Below are positions 25,935 to 34,406 of a stretch of 64,000 bases of DNA, in pieces. The notes below the pieces were generated by a model. The model had not been told where the DNA came from. It searched no databases and saw only the letters and a list, made by a program, of their open reading frames with translations. Made by a program: the position numbers and the translations under genes. Every line of letters starts with the position of its first letter. The first letter of the stretch is position 1. The DNA is taken from the NCBI RefSeq assembly GCF_016757755.1, contig NZ_CP068437.1:2108001-2172000 (forward strand), in the 5' to 3' direction. The stretch is from Shewanella sp. KX20019. Lineage in GTDB: Bacteria; Pseudomonadota; Gammaproteobacteria; Enterobacterales; Shewanellaceae.

Positions 25935-26756
25935 ATGATAAAGTCAGTCTGTATTGTAGGTTGTGGTTGGTTTGGCCTGCCATTAGCACAAGCAATGGTA
26001 ACGCAAGGCATAAGGGTAAACGGTAGTAAGCGCAGTACTGAAAAGGCTGATTCGCTTACTGAGTATGGTATTAACGGCTTTACATTGGACCTATCGTTTG
26101 ACGAACAGGTAGAAGAAGGTGAACTCGCCTTAGAAGCTGCACTCAATACTGATTGTTTAGTGGTTAATATCCCACCCGGTTTAAGAAACGATCCAGAGGG
26201 TTATTTAGTAAAGCTCGCAAGACTAACCAGCTTGATCCGCGATATCAGTTATCAGAAGATCATCTTTATCAGTACCACAGGGGTTTATCCTTCAGTCGAA
26301 AAACGAATGACTGAAGATGATGCTCTTGTCCATTCTGAAGTTAGCGATAAGCTGTTACAAGCGGAGGCGATGTTTGCCGGACTCACTAATAGCTGTATTG
26401 CTCGCTTTGCCGGTTTAGTCGGACCGAAGCGCCATCCTGGGCGTTTTCTTGCAGGAAAAACCGGTATGTCTCAGCCAGAAGCACCGGTTAACATCGTCCA
26501 TTTAACTGATTGCATACGTGCCGTGTCTGAATTGATTTTTGAGCCAAGCTCGGAAGGGATCTATAATGTTTGCGCGCCTAAGCATCCTTCACGCCAGGAT
26601 TTTTATCAACAAGCGAGTTTAGATTTGGACTTAGTCGCACCTCAATTCACTAAGGAGATGAGTGGCGGCAAGATCATTAGTAGTGATAGATTAACGAAAG
26701 AGTTAAATTTTGAATATCAGTTCAGTGATCCAATGGATATGCTGGTCGCCTGTTAA
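25935..26756 (+). CDS. NAD(P)-binding SDR/epimerase-like protein
   Basis: A 273 aa Rossmann-fold protein of the extended SDR type. The nucleotide-binding start CIVGCGWFGLPLAQAM lies at residues 5-20, followed by IFISTTGVYPS (the Ser-containing strand) and VNIVHLTDCIRAV, typical of YeeZ-like NAD-dependent epimerase/dehydratases. The classical YxxxK is not evident, so the catalytic type is uncertain. It starts 17 bases after the HD-GYP stop and ends 15 bases before the DsbA-like gene; the three may form an operon. Substrate unknown. Confidence 0.82.
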   Translation: MIKSVCIVGCGWFGLPLAQAMVTQGIRVNGSKRSTEKADSLTEYGINGFTLDLSFDEQVEEGELALEAALNTDCLVVNIPPGLRNDPEGYLVKLARLTSLIRDISYQKIIFISTTGVYPSVEKRMTEDDALVHSEVSDKLLQAEAMFAGLTNSCIARFAGLVGPKRHPGRFLAGKTGMSQPEAPVNIVHLTDCIRAVSELIFEPSSEGIYNVCAPKHPSRQDFYQQASLDLDLVAPQFTKEMSGGKIISSDRLTKELNFEYQFSDPMDMLVAC

Positions 26757-26771
26757 GTATTAAGGATAATT

Positions 26772-27398
26772 ATGAAACCGTTAAAAGCATTTCTGGGTAG
26801 TGCGTTATTGGTGATATTTACGCTGTTACTACCGCTACAAAGTGCGTATGCCAAGCCATATGTAGAGGGAATCGATTACGTTAAAATCGCCGGGATCCCT
26901 GAAACACAAAAACCTGTGATCAGAGAGTTTTTTTCCTATAATTGTGGCCATTGTTATCGACAAGACCCGCTTTTTGAACAGACGGCGCATCTGCTGGAAA
27001 ACAACATCCAGTTTGAAAGAACTCCAGTCGGTGCGGGACGTACTAGTTGGATACTAAGTCAAGAAGCCTATTATTTAGCGCAGAAATTTAATGTCACTAA
27101 GCAGGTTCATGGCAGTATCTTTAGCCGTATTCATGAGAAAGGGGAAGCTTTTAACCGCCCAGATCAACTAAGAGCGTTTTTTGTTAGCCAAGGCTTAGAT
27201 GCTAAAGAGGTCGACAGCGCGATGAATTCGGCTGATGCAAAGCTTGCCTTGATGAACTATGACACTCAAGCCCAGTTAGCTGAAATTAGTGGTGTGCCGT
27301 CATTAGTGGTTAACGGCCAGTATTTGATTAAGGTGCAGCCTCGGTCACCAGAAGCGTTAGCAGCGATGATTAAATATCTTAGTGAGCTTAAAGACTAA
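26772..27398 (+). CDS. DsbA-like periplasmic thiol:disulfide interchange protein
   Basis: A 208 aa exported thioredoxin-fold oxidoreductase. The signal peptide ends near AYA-KP (residue 27). The active site is FSYNCGHCYRQDP, C58 and C61, with Gly-His between them rather than the Pro-His of E. coli DsbA. A helical insert follows, then the cis-proline strand SGVPSLVVNG. This is the DsbA type common in Vibrio and Shewanella. It probably oxidises or shuffles cysteines in secreted proteins. No dsbB is adjacent. A strong terminator follows. Confidence 0.9.
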   Translation: MKPLKAFLGSALLVIFTLLLPLQSAYAKPYVEGIDYVKIAGIPETQKPVIREFFSYNCGHCYRQDPLFEQTAHLLENNIQFERTPVGAGRTSWILSQEAYYLAQKFNVTKQVHGSIFSRIHEKGEAFNRPDQLRAFFVSQGLDAKEVDSAMNSADAKLALMNYDTQAQLAEISGVPSLVVNGQYLIKVQPRSPEALAAMIKYLSELKD

Positions 27399-27416
27399 GG
27401 GTTAAATAGTGATGAG

Positions 27417-27441
27417 AAGCCCACTTTAAGTGGGCTTTTTT
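27417..27441 (+). terminator. Terminator after the DsbA-like gene
   Basis: A 10 bp stem AAGCCCACTT/AAGTGGGCTT with a single-base spacer and a T-run. Confidence 0.85.
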
Positions 27442-27467
27442 GTATCTTGAATATGAAAATGGCTAAT

Positions 27468-27591
27468 ACCTTGGTCTAATTTAGCATTCGAAAGACAAGC
27501 GGCTTTACGTGCGCGTAACGCTGTAAGGTATTGTATTTAATTGGTTATTCACTTTGTTGAGTTGAAGTTTCCCTAAGCGTTAGACTAAGGT
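27468..27591. promoter_or_regulatory. Widely spaced inverted motif upstream of the symporter operon
   Basis: ACCTTGGTCTAA (27468-27479) and TTAGACTAAGGT (27580-27591) are inverted copies with one mismatch, 100 bases apart, the nearer 75 bases before the DUF4212 start. The spacing suggests two binding sites for one activator, not a hairpin. Confidence 0.4.
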
Positions 27592-27665
27592 CGTGATTGT
27601 TGTTCGGCCCATGGTTGTTAGATTAAACCCTGACTTAATATAAAAATCAGCACAGGGGAGTCGCT

Positions 27666-27932
27666 ATGAGTTTTGAAAGCAACGAGAAGGCAGAAGGTTA
27701 TTGGCGTGAAAATTTACGCCTAGTACTCGGATTGTTAGCCGTGTGGGCTACAGTATCATTCGGGTGCGGTATTTTATTAGTAGATGTACTCAATGAGATC
27801 CATTTCATGGGGTTTAAGTTGGGATTCTGGTTTGCACAACAGGGTGCTATGTATGTGTTTGTTGCGCTTATTTTTGTCTATGTCGCAAAAGCGAATGCGT
27901 TAGACAAAAAATATGATGTGCATGAAGACTAA
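27666..27932 (+). CDS. DUF4212 small membrane subunit of a sodium/solute symporter
   Basis: An 88 aa protein with two membrane helices (about 20-40 and 52-73), opening YWRENLRLVLGLLAVWATVS and containing FMGFKLGFWFAQQGAMYVFV. DUF4212 proteins are found almost always just before a Na+/solute symporter of the acetate type, as here (30 base gap), and are thought to be an accessory subunit. The ATG at 27666 follows GGGGAG. Confidence 0.92.
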   Translation: MSFESNEKAEGYWRENLRLVLGLLAVWATVSFGCGILLVDVLNEIHFMGFKLGFWFAQQGAMYVFVALIFVYVAKANALDKKYDVHED

Positions 27933-27962
27933 TTACAAAGAACTTATTTAAGGAGCCATGAA

Positions 27963-29681
27963 ATGGACGTACAAACACTAACTTATCTGATTGTAGGGGT
28001 TACTTTTGCCCTTTATATCGGTATTGCGATCTATTCGCGAGCCGGTTCGACTAAAGAATTTTATGTTGCTGGTGGCGGTGTTCACCCTGTGATGAACGGT
28101 ATGGCAACGGCAGCTGACTGGATGTCGGCTGCATCATTTATCTCGCTTGCCGGTATCGTGTCGTTTACCGGTTATGACGGTTCAGTATACTTAATGGGTT
28201 GGACGGGGGGTTATGTTCTGCTAGCGCTTTGTATGGCTCCTTACCTACGTAAGTTTGGTAAGTTTACCGTGCCTGACTTTATTGGTGACCGTTATTACTC
28301 ACAAGCCGCACGTACAGTTGCGGTTGTCTGTGCCATCTTTATCTGTTTCACCTATATCGCCGGACAAATGCGTGGTGTAGGCGTTGTATTCTCAAGGTTC
28401 CTAGAGGTTGAAGTAGAAACTGGCGTTTATATCGGTATGGCAGTGGTGTTCTTCTATGCTGTTTTAGGCGGTATGAAGGGTATTACCTACACTCAAGTTG
28501 CACAGTATTGCGTACTTATCTTTGCTTTCATGGTGCCTGCAATTTTCATCTCGGTGATGATGACGGGTCATGTTCTTCCTCAAATTGGCTTTGGTGCTGA
28601 ACTAATCGATGCTGCGGGTAATGGTACTGGAGTTTATCTTCTTGATAAGTTAGATGGTTTGTCAGCTGAACTTGGGTTCTCGCAATACACTGAAGGTTCA
28701 AAGAGCATGATTGATGTGTTCTTTATTACCGGTGCTTTGATGTTCGGTACCGCGGGTCTCCCGCACGTTATCGTACGTTTCTTTACCGTACCTAGAGTAA
28801 AGGATGCACGTGTATCAGCAGGTTGGGCATTAGTCTTTATTGCTATTATGTACACCACCATCCCAGCATTAGCTGCTTTCTCTCGTGTAAACATGATTGA
28901 AACCATCAATGGACCTGAGTCAACGGGTGTTGCCTATGAAACAGCTCCTGAATGGATTAAGAACTGGGAGAAAACAGGTCTAATTGAATGGGATGATAAA
29001 AACCAAGACGGCAAGATTTATTACGCTAAAGGTGCTGAAAGTGAAATGAAGATTGACCGTGATATCATGGTGCTTGCGACCCCTGAAATTGCTAATCTTC
29101 CAGCTTGGGTTATCGCGCTCGTTGCTGCGGGTGGTTTGGCTGCTGCGCTATCGACATCAGCGGGTCTGCTACTTGTGATCTCGACTTCGGTATCACATGA
29201 CTTACTGAAGAAAAACTTAATGCCCGATATCTCCGATAAGAAAGAGTTGATGTATGCGCGGATAGCAGCAGCATTGGGTATTGTGATGGCAGGTTACTTT
29301 GGTATTAATCCACCAGGGTTTGTTGCTGCGGTTGTTGCGATAGCTTTTGGTCTGGCTGCATCGTCACTGTTCCCTGCAATCATCATGGGGATCTTCTCTA
29401 AGACGGTTAACAAGGAGGGCGCAATCTCTGGCATGATAGTTGGTCTATTATTCACCGCGTCTTATATTGTTTACTTCAAGTTTGTTAACCCTAGTGCGAA
29501 CAGCAGTGATAACTGGTTCCTTGGGATTTCACCTGAAGGTATTGGCATGCTCGGTATGATGGTTAACTTTGCCGTCGCCTTCGGTGTCAGCAAGGTGACA
29601 TCAGCTGTACCACAAGATGTAGTGGACATGGTTGAATCTATTCGTTTCCCTAAAGGTTCAGGTGGAGCACAAGATCACTAG
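27963..29681 (+). CDS. Sodium:solute symporter (SSS family, acetate/ActP-like)
   Basis: A 572 aa transporter with about 13 membrane helices. Family motifs: EFYVAGGGVHPVMNGMATAA with DWMSAASFIS next to it, GTAGLPHVIVRFFTVP, and ALSTSAGLLLVISTSVSHDL. These match the VC_2705-type branch of ActP-like symporters for short monocarboxylates. A hydrophilic loop at about 310-365 interrupts the helices. With the DUF4212 subunit it forms a two-gene unit closed by a terminator. The substrate, acetate or a similar acid, is inferred from the family. Confidence 0.93.
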   Translation: MDVQTLTYLIVGVTFALYIGIAIYSRAGSTKEFYVAGGGVHPVMNGMATAADWMSAASFISLAGIVSFTGYDGSVYLMGWTGGYVLLALCMAPYLRKFGKFTVPDFIGDRYYSQAARTVAVVCAIFICFTYIAGQMRGVGVVFSRFLEVEVETGVYIGMAVVFFYAVLGGMKGITYTQVAQYCVLIFAFMVPAIFISVMMTGHVLPQIGFGAELIDAAGNGTGVYLLDKLDGLSAELGFSQYTEGSKSMIDVFFITGALMFGTAGLPHVIVRFFTVPRVKDARVSAGWALVFIAIMYTTIPALAAFSRVNMIETINGPESTGVAYETAPEWIKNWEKTGLIEWDDKNQDGKIYYAKGAESEMKIDRDIMVLATPEIANLPAWVIALVAAGGLAAALSTSAGLLLVISTSVSHDLLKKNLMPDISDKKELMYARIAAALGIVMAGYFGINPPGFVAAVVAIAFGLAASSLFPAIIMGIFSKTVNKEGAISGMIVGLLFTASYIVYFKFVNPSANSSDNWFLGISPEGIGMLGMMVNFAVAFGVSKVTSAVPQDVVDMVESIRFPKGSGGAQDH

Positions 29682-29703
29682 TTCCGATGACTAAAGTGAT
29701 TAG

Positions 29704-29730
29704 AAAGAGCGCATTAAGCGCTCTTTTTTT
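29704..29730 (+). terminator. Terminator after the symporter gene
   Basis: A 9 bp stem AAAGAGCGC/GCGCTCTTT with ATTAA loop and a run of T. Confidence 0.87.
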
Positions 29731-29834
29731 ATGGGTAATTTATTGTCACTGGCCTTTAGTCGAATAGTCCAAGTGATGGTGTAACCGCTATAGTGGTCTT
29801 TGAAAATAGAGGATGTGAGCAAGGGAGTCGTTAA

Positions 29835-31682
29835 ATGGATGCAAGTGAATTACAACCCATCGTGCAGTTTTTACAACAAAGCGTACCCTTTGAGTCACTT
29901 GATGAGGCCACGTTAGCAACTTGCTGTCGTTCCTTAACCGTAGGTTACTACAGTAAAGCGTCAAGTTTTGTTCCTTTGGACCCGTCACATCCGCAGCTAT
30001 ATATTGTTAGAAGCGGCGCCTTCGAAGTTAGAGACATTAGTGGAGAACTATTAGATAGACTTGGTGAAGGTGACTATTTCGGCTTTCCGTCTTTGTTGTC
30101 TGGTGAGCAAGCGAGTAACCGAGTTGCTATTTTGGAAGATGGCTTGGTATACCATTTACCACCTGACATATTTAACTTACTGCGAACTAAAAGCCGTCAG
30201 TTTGATCGATTCTTTAATAAGGCGTTTGCCAAGCGTTTAAGGCATCAAGGTCGATTTAAAGCAAGAGAGTTGACAACCACGAGCCGTATAACCACATTAA
30301 TGTCTCATTCTCCATTAATGATCGATATGAAATCCTCCGTTGCAGATGCTGCAAAATTGATGAGAAAATCACGCGTATCTTCCGTGCTGGTGATTGATAA
30401 CAGTAAACTTGTTGGTATTTTGACCGACAAAGATTTACGTAACCGTGTCTTGGCTGAAAACCTAGATGGCAAGCTGCCTGTACATCAAGCCATGACAACA
30501 ACCCCTATCTCAATTGAATCAAACTCCCTGGTATTTGAAGCGATGCTGTTGATGAGTGAGCATAATATTCATCACCTGCCCGTAGTCGACAATGGCGAGA
30601 CCAAAGGGGTTATTACCAGTACCGACATTTTACGCGGTCAGAGTTCGCAGCCCTTATTGTTAATTGGAGAAATAGAGCGGCAAAAAGATCTTCCTAGTTT
30701 GATTCTCGTCAGCAAGCAAATACCACTTCTCCTGCAAAACCTTATCAGCGCTGATGCACGAGCTGAGGAGATAGGACGAGTGTTAACTTCTGTAACCGAT
30801 GCATTAACAAGGCGCCTCATTGTACTTAATCAGCGGATATTGGGCGAAGCTCCTATGGCATTTTGTTGGCTAGCCTTTGGCTCTCAAGGCCGGCAAGACC
30901 AAGCTGCGTGTTCAGACCAAGATAATGGCCTGCTACTTGCGCACGAACCGGATGAGGCTGCGCAAGGCTATTTTGAAGCTTTATCGAAGGCAGTTTGTGC
31001 TGGGCTTGATGAGTGTGGTTATGTTTATTGCCCTGGCGATATAATGGCGCAAAACCCAAAATGGAGAATGTCCCTCAATCGTTGGCGCGCTGTATTTGAT
31101 AAGTGGGTTAATACACCCGATCCAAAAGCCTTGATGCACTGCAGTATATTTTTCGACATGCGAGCAGTGTTTGGGCCACAATCTCTGTTTGATGGTTTGC
31201 AAGATGAGGTCCTTAAAAACACCAAAAGCAATGATATTTTCCTCGCGGGTCTGACAGGTAATTCTTTAACGAGCACGCCACCGCTAGGCTTTTTTAGACA
31301 ATTTGTGTTGGAGCGCGATGGCACCGAGGTAAAAGGAATCGATCTAAAGCATAAAGGTAATGCTTTGATTAATGATATTGCGCGGGTTTATGCATTATCT
31401 GCTGGCATTAAAGAGGTTAACACTGCTAAACGAATTAGAGCCTTAATGGATCAAGATATCATAAACCGCAAAGATGCACTAAATCTTGCGGATGCCCATG
31501 AGTTCATTGCTCATATGCGGCTATCTAATCAAGGTTATCAATATACTCATGCAAAGCCCGTAACTAACTACCTGATGCCGAAGGACGTATCGTCTTTAGT
31601 ACGGCATCAATTAAGAGATGCCTTTAAAGTAGTACACGATGGGCAGGTAGGACTGAAACTGAAAATGATGCGGAGTTACTAG
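29835..31682 (+). CDS. cNMP-binding / CBS pair / DUF294 nucleotidyltransferase-like signalling protein
   Basis: A 615 aa cytoplasmic protein. It has an N-terminal cyclic-nucleotide-binding-like barrel (about 15-135, RSGAFEVRDISGELLDRLGE), a CBS pair (about 155-275, KLVGILTDKDLRNRVLAENL and GVITSTDILRG), a DUF294 putative nucleotidyltransferase (about 300-450, AFGSQGRQDQAACSDQDNGL, with the Asp pair in DQDNG) and a C-terminal DUF294_C helical domain. It lies next to DUF4212/SSS and an exonuclease, a neighbourhood that recurs in Vibrio and Shewanella, so it may control the symporter. Its target is unknown. Confidence 0.9.
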   Translation: MDASELQPIVQFLQQSVPFESLDEATLATCCRSLTVGYYSKASSFVPLDPSHPQLYIVRSGAFEVRDISGELLDRLGEGDYFGFPSLLSGEQASNRVAILEDGLVYHLPPDIFNLLRTKSRQFDRFFNKAFAKRLRHQGRFKARELTTTSRITTLMSHSPLMIDMKSSVADAAKLMRKSRVSSVLVIDNSKLVGILTDKDLRNRVLAENLDGKLPVHQAMTTTPISIESNSLVFEAMLLMSEHNIHHLPVVDNGETKGVITSTDILRGQSSQPLLLIGEIERQKDLPSLILVSKQIPLLLQNLISADARAEEIGRVLTSVTDALTRRLIVLNQRILGEAPMAFCWLAFGSQGRQDQAACSDQDNGLLLAHEPDEAAQGYFEALSKAVCAGLDECGYVYCPGDIMAQNPKWRMSLNRWRAVFDKWVNTPDPKALMHCSIFFDMRAVFGPQSLFDGLQDEVLKNTKSNDIFLAGLTGNSLTSTPPLGFFRQFVLERDGTEVKGIDLKHKGNALINDIARVYALSAGIKEVNTAKRIRALMDQDIINRKDALNLADAHEFIAHMRLSNQGYQYTHAKPVTNYLMPKDVSSLVRHQLRDAFKVVHDGQVGLKLKMMRSY

Positions 31683-31686
31683 ATTT

Positions 31687-32364
31687 TTGAAGAGTATCTA
31701 CCTTAAGAGTAAGTTGCGATGGCGTACTCTCAAAACGAGTAATAAAAGCATTAAACACTATTACCGTGAAGTATTAAGCAACTTATCAAAACCCTTGTTG
31801 CAAATACCGTTAATGGCTATTGATTTAGAAATGACCGGTTTGGACCCTAAATTTGACCAGATTTTGAGTATTGGTTTGGTTCCAATTCACAACGGCATGT
31901 TACAACTTGGAAAAGCACAGCACAAATTGGTGAGTATAGACGGTAGCGTTGGCGACAGCGCTGCAATACATGGCATTGTCGATAGACAATTAGCAACAGC
32001 AATTTCAGCTAAAGAGGCGATGGATTGGTTCTTAAGTCAAACTCAAGGTCATGTATTAGTCGCACATCATGCGCCTCTAGATATGTGCTTTCTTAAAGCT
32101 GAGATCTACCGTAGCTTAGGTGAAAAAATGTCTTTCGTTGCGATTGATACCATGGCGTTAGAGCGAAGTCGCTTACTACGGCAACATGAAGTGCTTAAGG
32201 AAGGTTCGTTAAGATTAGATGCGTGTCGGCGCCGATATGATCTGCCTATTTATGCTGCGCATAATGCGACTGTTGATGCCTTAGCATGTGGTGAGTTGCT
32301 GTTGGCACAAATGGTGGGAATAGCTGGTAAAGATGATCTGAATTTGTTTGATCTTCTTCGTTAA
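31687..32364 (+). CDS. DnaQ-like 3'-5' exonuclease (DEDD fold)
   Basis: A 225 aa protein, starting at TTG 31687 four bases after the DUF294 stop, so translationally coupled. Motif I is MAIDLEMTGLDP (near residue 45), motif II is HHAPLDMCFLKAE, and the last motif is AHNATVDALACGELLLAQ, giving the DEDDh set. It is close to DNA polymerase III epsilon/RNase T relatives but is not DnaQ itself, as it lacks the polymerase-binding tail and is fused to nothing. Substrate could be DNA, RNA or a small nucleotide. Pairing with a CBS/DUF294 protein suggests regulation by nucleotide signals. Confidence 0.87.
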   Translation: MKSIYLKSKLRWRTLKTSNKSIKHYYREVLSNLSKPLLQIPLMAIDLEMTGLDPKFDQILSIGLVPIHNGMLQLGKAQHKLVSIDGSVGDSAAIHGIVDRQLATAISAKEAMDWFLSQTQGHVLVAHHAPLDMCFLKAEIYRSLGEKMSFVAIDTMALERSRLLRQHEVLKEGSLRLDACRRRYDLPIYAAHNATVDALACGELLLAQMVGIAGKDDLNLFDLLR

Positions 32365-32609
32365 GAAAAGCCTCAATGGCGTATCTCTGCTCTAGTTCAG
32401 CACATTCAAACTAAGAAATGACAGCCCTTTGTTGCACTACCATTTACCACCACTTAACTAACGCTGCTGTGATATTTTGTTGTCGATACGGCTTTAATTT
32501 GAAATATTAATAATTTGAACGTAGTTTTGCTTACATATTTAAGCTTCTTCAATTAGTAACTGTTCTATAACTTATTAATATTAAGTGAATTGGATCTATA
32601 GGGACTTTT

Positions 32610-33188
32610 ATGCCGTTACCGTTAGTTTGGTTGGGCGCTGCAGCGATTGGTGCCGCTTTGATTGCTGATGAACGAGAAAAGCAAAAAGAGATTGCCAAGA
32701 AACGTTTGCATGGCAATGCTGTAGCAGATCATACGACAGGGGCAAGTGCCGAACTGTCACCGAGCCTATGGCATACAGGCGACAAGAAAGTTCAGCTTGA
32801 ACCCGGTTCGATCATCTGCTGCTTCGTGTTTGGGGTCATTGAGCATACGGGAATTTGGTTAGGGGATGACACCTTAGTGGAGCTACATGGCAGTGGTTTA
32901 ATTCGCGCAGTTTCCACTCGGCGCTTTCTTGTTGGCAGAAGTGGCAGTCGGGTCTTTCAAGCCTGTAATCATCTTCACCAGCCGTTAGTGGGAGAGCAGA
33001 TCTTAGCACGAGCAAAACAAGCGATATTCACTTATAGAGAATACGATCTGTTAGACAATAACTGTCATCGATTCGTTTGGCATTGCTTAAGTGGAGAAGA
33101 GAAGGCCTTATCGAGTTTTAGTAAACTGAATAATGAGATTGGAATGTACTTTAAAGAGGCTATTTATTGGGATGAAGCGATTGTTTAA
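32610..33188 (+). CDS. LRAT/NlpC-P60-like permuted papain-fold protein
   Basis: A 192 aa protein with a short N-terminal hydrophobic segment (residues 4-20, LPLVWLGAAAIGAALIA) that may anchor it in the membrane. Residues 65-160 match the LRAT-like fold: LEPGSIICCFV then EHTGIWLG with H79 and VELHGSG with H93, and the catalytic Cys152 in LLDNNCHRFVWHCL. Related proteins are acyltransferases or thiol hydrolases acting on lipids or peptides. It stands alone between an exonuclease and a convergent fabH-like gene. Substrate unknown. Confidence 0.75.
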   Translation: MPLPLVWLGAAAIGAALIADEREKQKEIAKKRLHGNAVADHTTGASAELSPSLWHTGDKKVQLEPGSIICCFVFGVIEHTGIWLGDDTLVELHGSGLIRAVSTRRFLVGRSGSRVFQACNHLHQPLVGEQILARAKQAIFTYREYDLLDNNCHRFVWHCLSGEEKALSSFSKLNNEIGMYFKEAIYWDEAIV

Positions 33189-33194
33189 TACAAA

Positions 33195-33219
33195 AACACC
33201 GACGGGTTAGGTCGGTGTT
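33195..33219. terminator. Hairpin between the LRAT-like and FabH-like genes
   Basis: A 9 bp stem AACACCGAC/GTCGGTGTT with a 7 base loop, between convergent genes. A-run before and TATT after. Confidence 0.72.
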
Positions 33220-33243
33220 ATTAAGCAATCTTTTAAGGCTAAG

Positions 33244-34308
33244 CTATTTACAGAAGTGCTTTACCGCTTTGCTAACCAATTCAATACCCGTTTTATCACA
33301 AGGTGGTAGCTCAGCATCACTAATATTGATAGGAGTCACTCTGTCACCCCATTTGATTAACGCTGCAGCTGAGGTTAAGCCAGCACCAAATGCACAAGAC
33401 AGTATTGTTTGATGTGGTTGAATTTTACCTTGCTCAAGAGCATCACAAATAGCAATCGGAATCGTAGCAGCTGAGGTATTGCCATAATTAGCAATATTTT
33501 TAAATGCTTTTTCTTTGGGAATCTTCATACGACTAATCAGCGTATCGATAATACGTTCATTAGCCTGATGAGGGATCACCCAATCGATATCTTCCTTATC
33601 GATACCACATTTCTCAATGACCTTGGTACTTAACTTGCCCATGCCAGCAATTGCACGTTTGAAAATCTCTTGACCGTTAAATTCGATATAAAAATCGAGT
33701 GAAGAGGCTTCAAACCTGTCCATTGCTGTACCAAAGCCAGCTTTAAGAATATCGCGACCAGCAGGGTCATTATTAAGCTCGTAGCCCAAGACACCAATCG
33801 CTTCGTCAGTTGCTTCAAGCACGACAGCTCCAGCACCATCACCAAATAAAACCGCTGTTTCACGACGTGACCAATCTAAGAAGAACGATAGTCTTTCAGC
33901 ACCAATGACAAGGACTTTTTTACATTGGCCGCTTTTGATCTGCGAACTACCTAGGCCTAGCCCATAAAGAAAACCACTGCATGCTGCATTGATATCAAAC
34001 GCAGCGCAGGTTGCACCCACATTGGCTTGAACCGTTGAAGCGATATTCGGGATCAATGTGTCTGGTGTAGCTGTTGCTAGAATAATCATGTCTAGGTCGC
34101 TGCCTTCAATACCTGCGGCAGCAAGTGCTCTTTGAGCGGCAACAGAGGCAAGCTCAGAGGTATTTACATGACTAATATGACGTTGGCTAATACCTGTGCG
34201 AGGTTTTATCCATTCATCAGAAGTTTCAATAAATGTTGAAAGGTCATGGTTTGTTAGGGTAGCGGGCGGAACACACTTTCCCCAACCTGTAATCGTAGCG
34301 TACTGCAT
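33244..34308 (-). CDS. 3-oxoacyl-ACP synthase III-like (FabH family), orphan copy
   Basis: A 354 aa thiolase-fold condensing enzyme, start at ATG 34308 (MQYATITGWGKCVPP); a TTG 15 bases upstream is the alternative. The catalytic triad is intact: C110 in NAACSGFLYG, H247 in PHQANERI, N277 in NYGNTSAA. It is longer than the usual 317-320 aa FabH, and no other fab genes are nearby, so it is probably a second FabH-type enzyme using another acyl-CoA rather than the housekeeping one. Cytoplasmic; preceded on its strand by a terminator that separates it from gntR. Confidence 0.88.
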   Translation of the reverse strand: MQYATITGWGKCVPPATLTNHDLSTFIETSDEWIKPRTGISQRHISHVNTSELASVAAQRALAAAGIEGSDLDMIILATATPDTLIPNIASTVQANVGATCAAFDINAACSGFLYGLGLGSSQIKSGQCKKVLVIGAERLSFFLDWSRRETAVLFGDGAGAVVLEATDEAIGVLGYELNNDPAGRDILKAGFGTAMDRFEASSLDFYIEFNGQEIFKRAIAGMGKLSTKVIEKCGIDKEDIDWVIPHQANERIIDTLISRMKIPKEKAFKNIANYGNTSAATIPIAICDALEQGKIQPHQTILSCAFGAGLTSAAALIKWGDRVTPINISDAELPPCDKTGIELVSKAVKHFCK

Positions 34309-34325
34309 TAGGATATCTCTCAAAA

Positions 34326-34355
34326 AATAAAAAGGCAGAACCTGAGGTCTGCCTT
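34326..34355 (-). terminator. Terminator after the gntR gene
   Basis: Stem AAGGCAGA/TCTGCCTT with an 8 base loop, followed on the minus strand by a T-rich run (TTTTTATTTTTTG). It ends the hydroxyproline regulator transcript before the FabH-like gene. Confidence 0.8.
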
Positions 34356-34406
34356 GTCAATCAGTATTAGTAAAGCTTAACAAGTCTTTTAGCACTCAAC
34401 AGTGAG

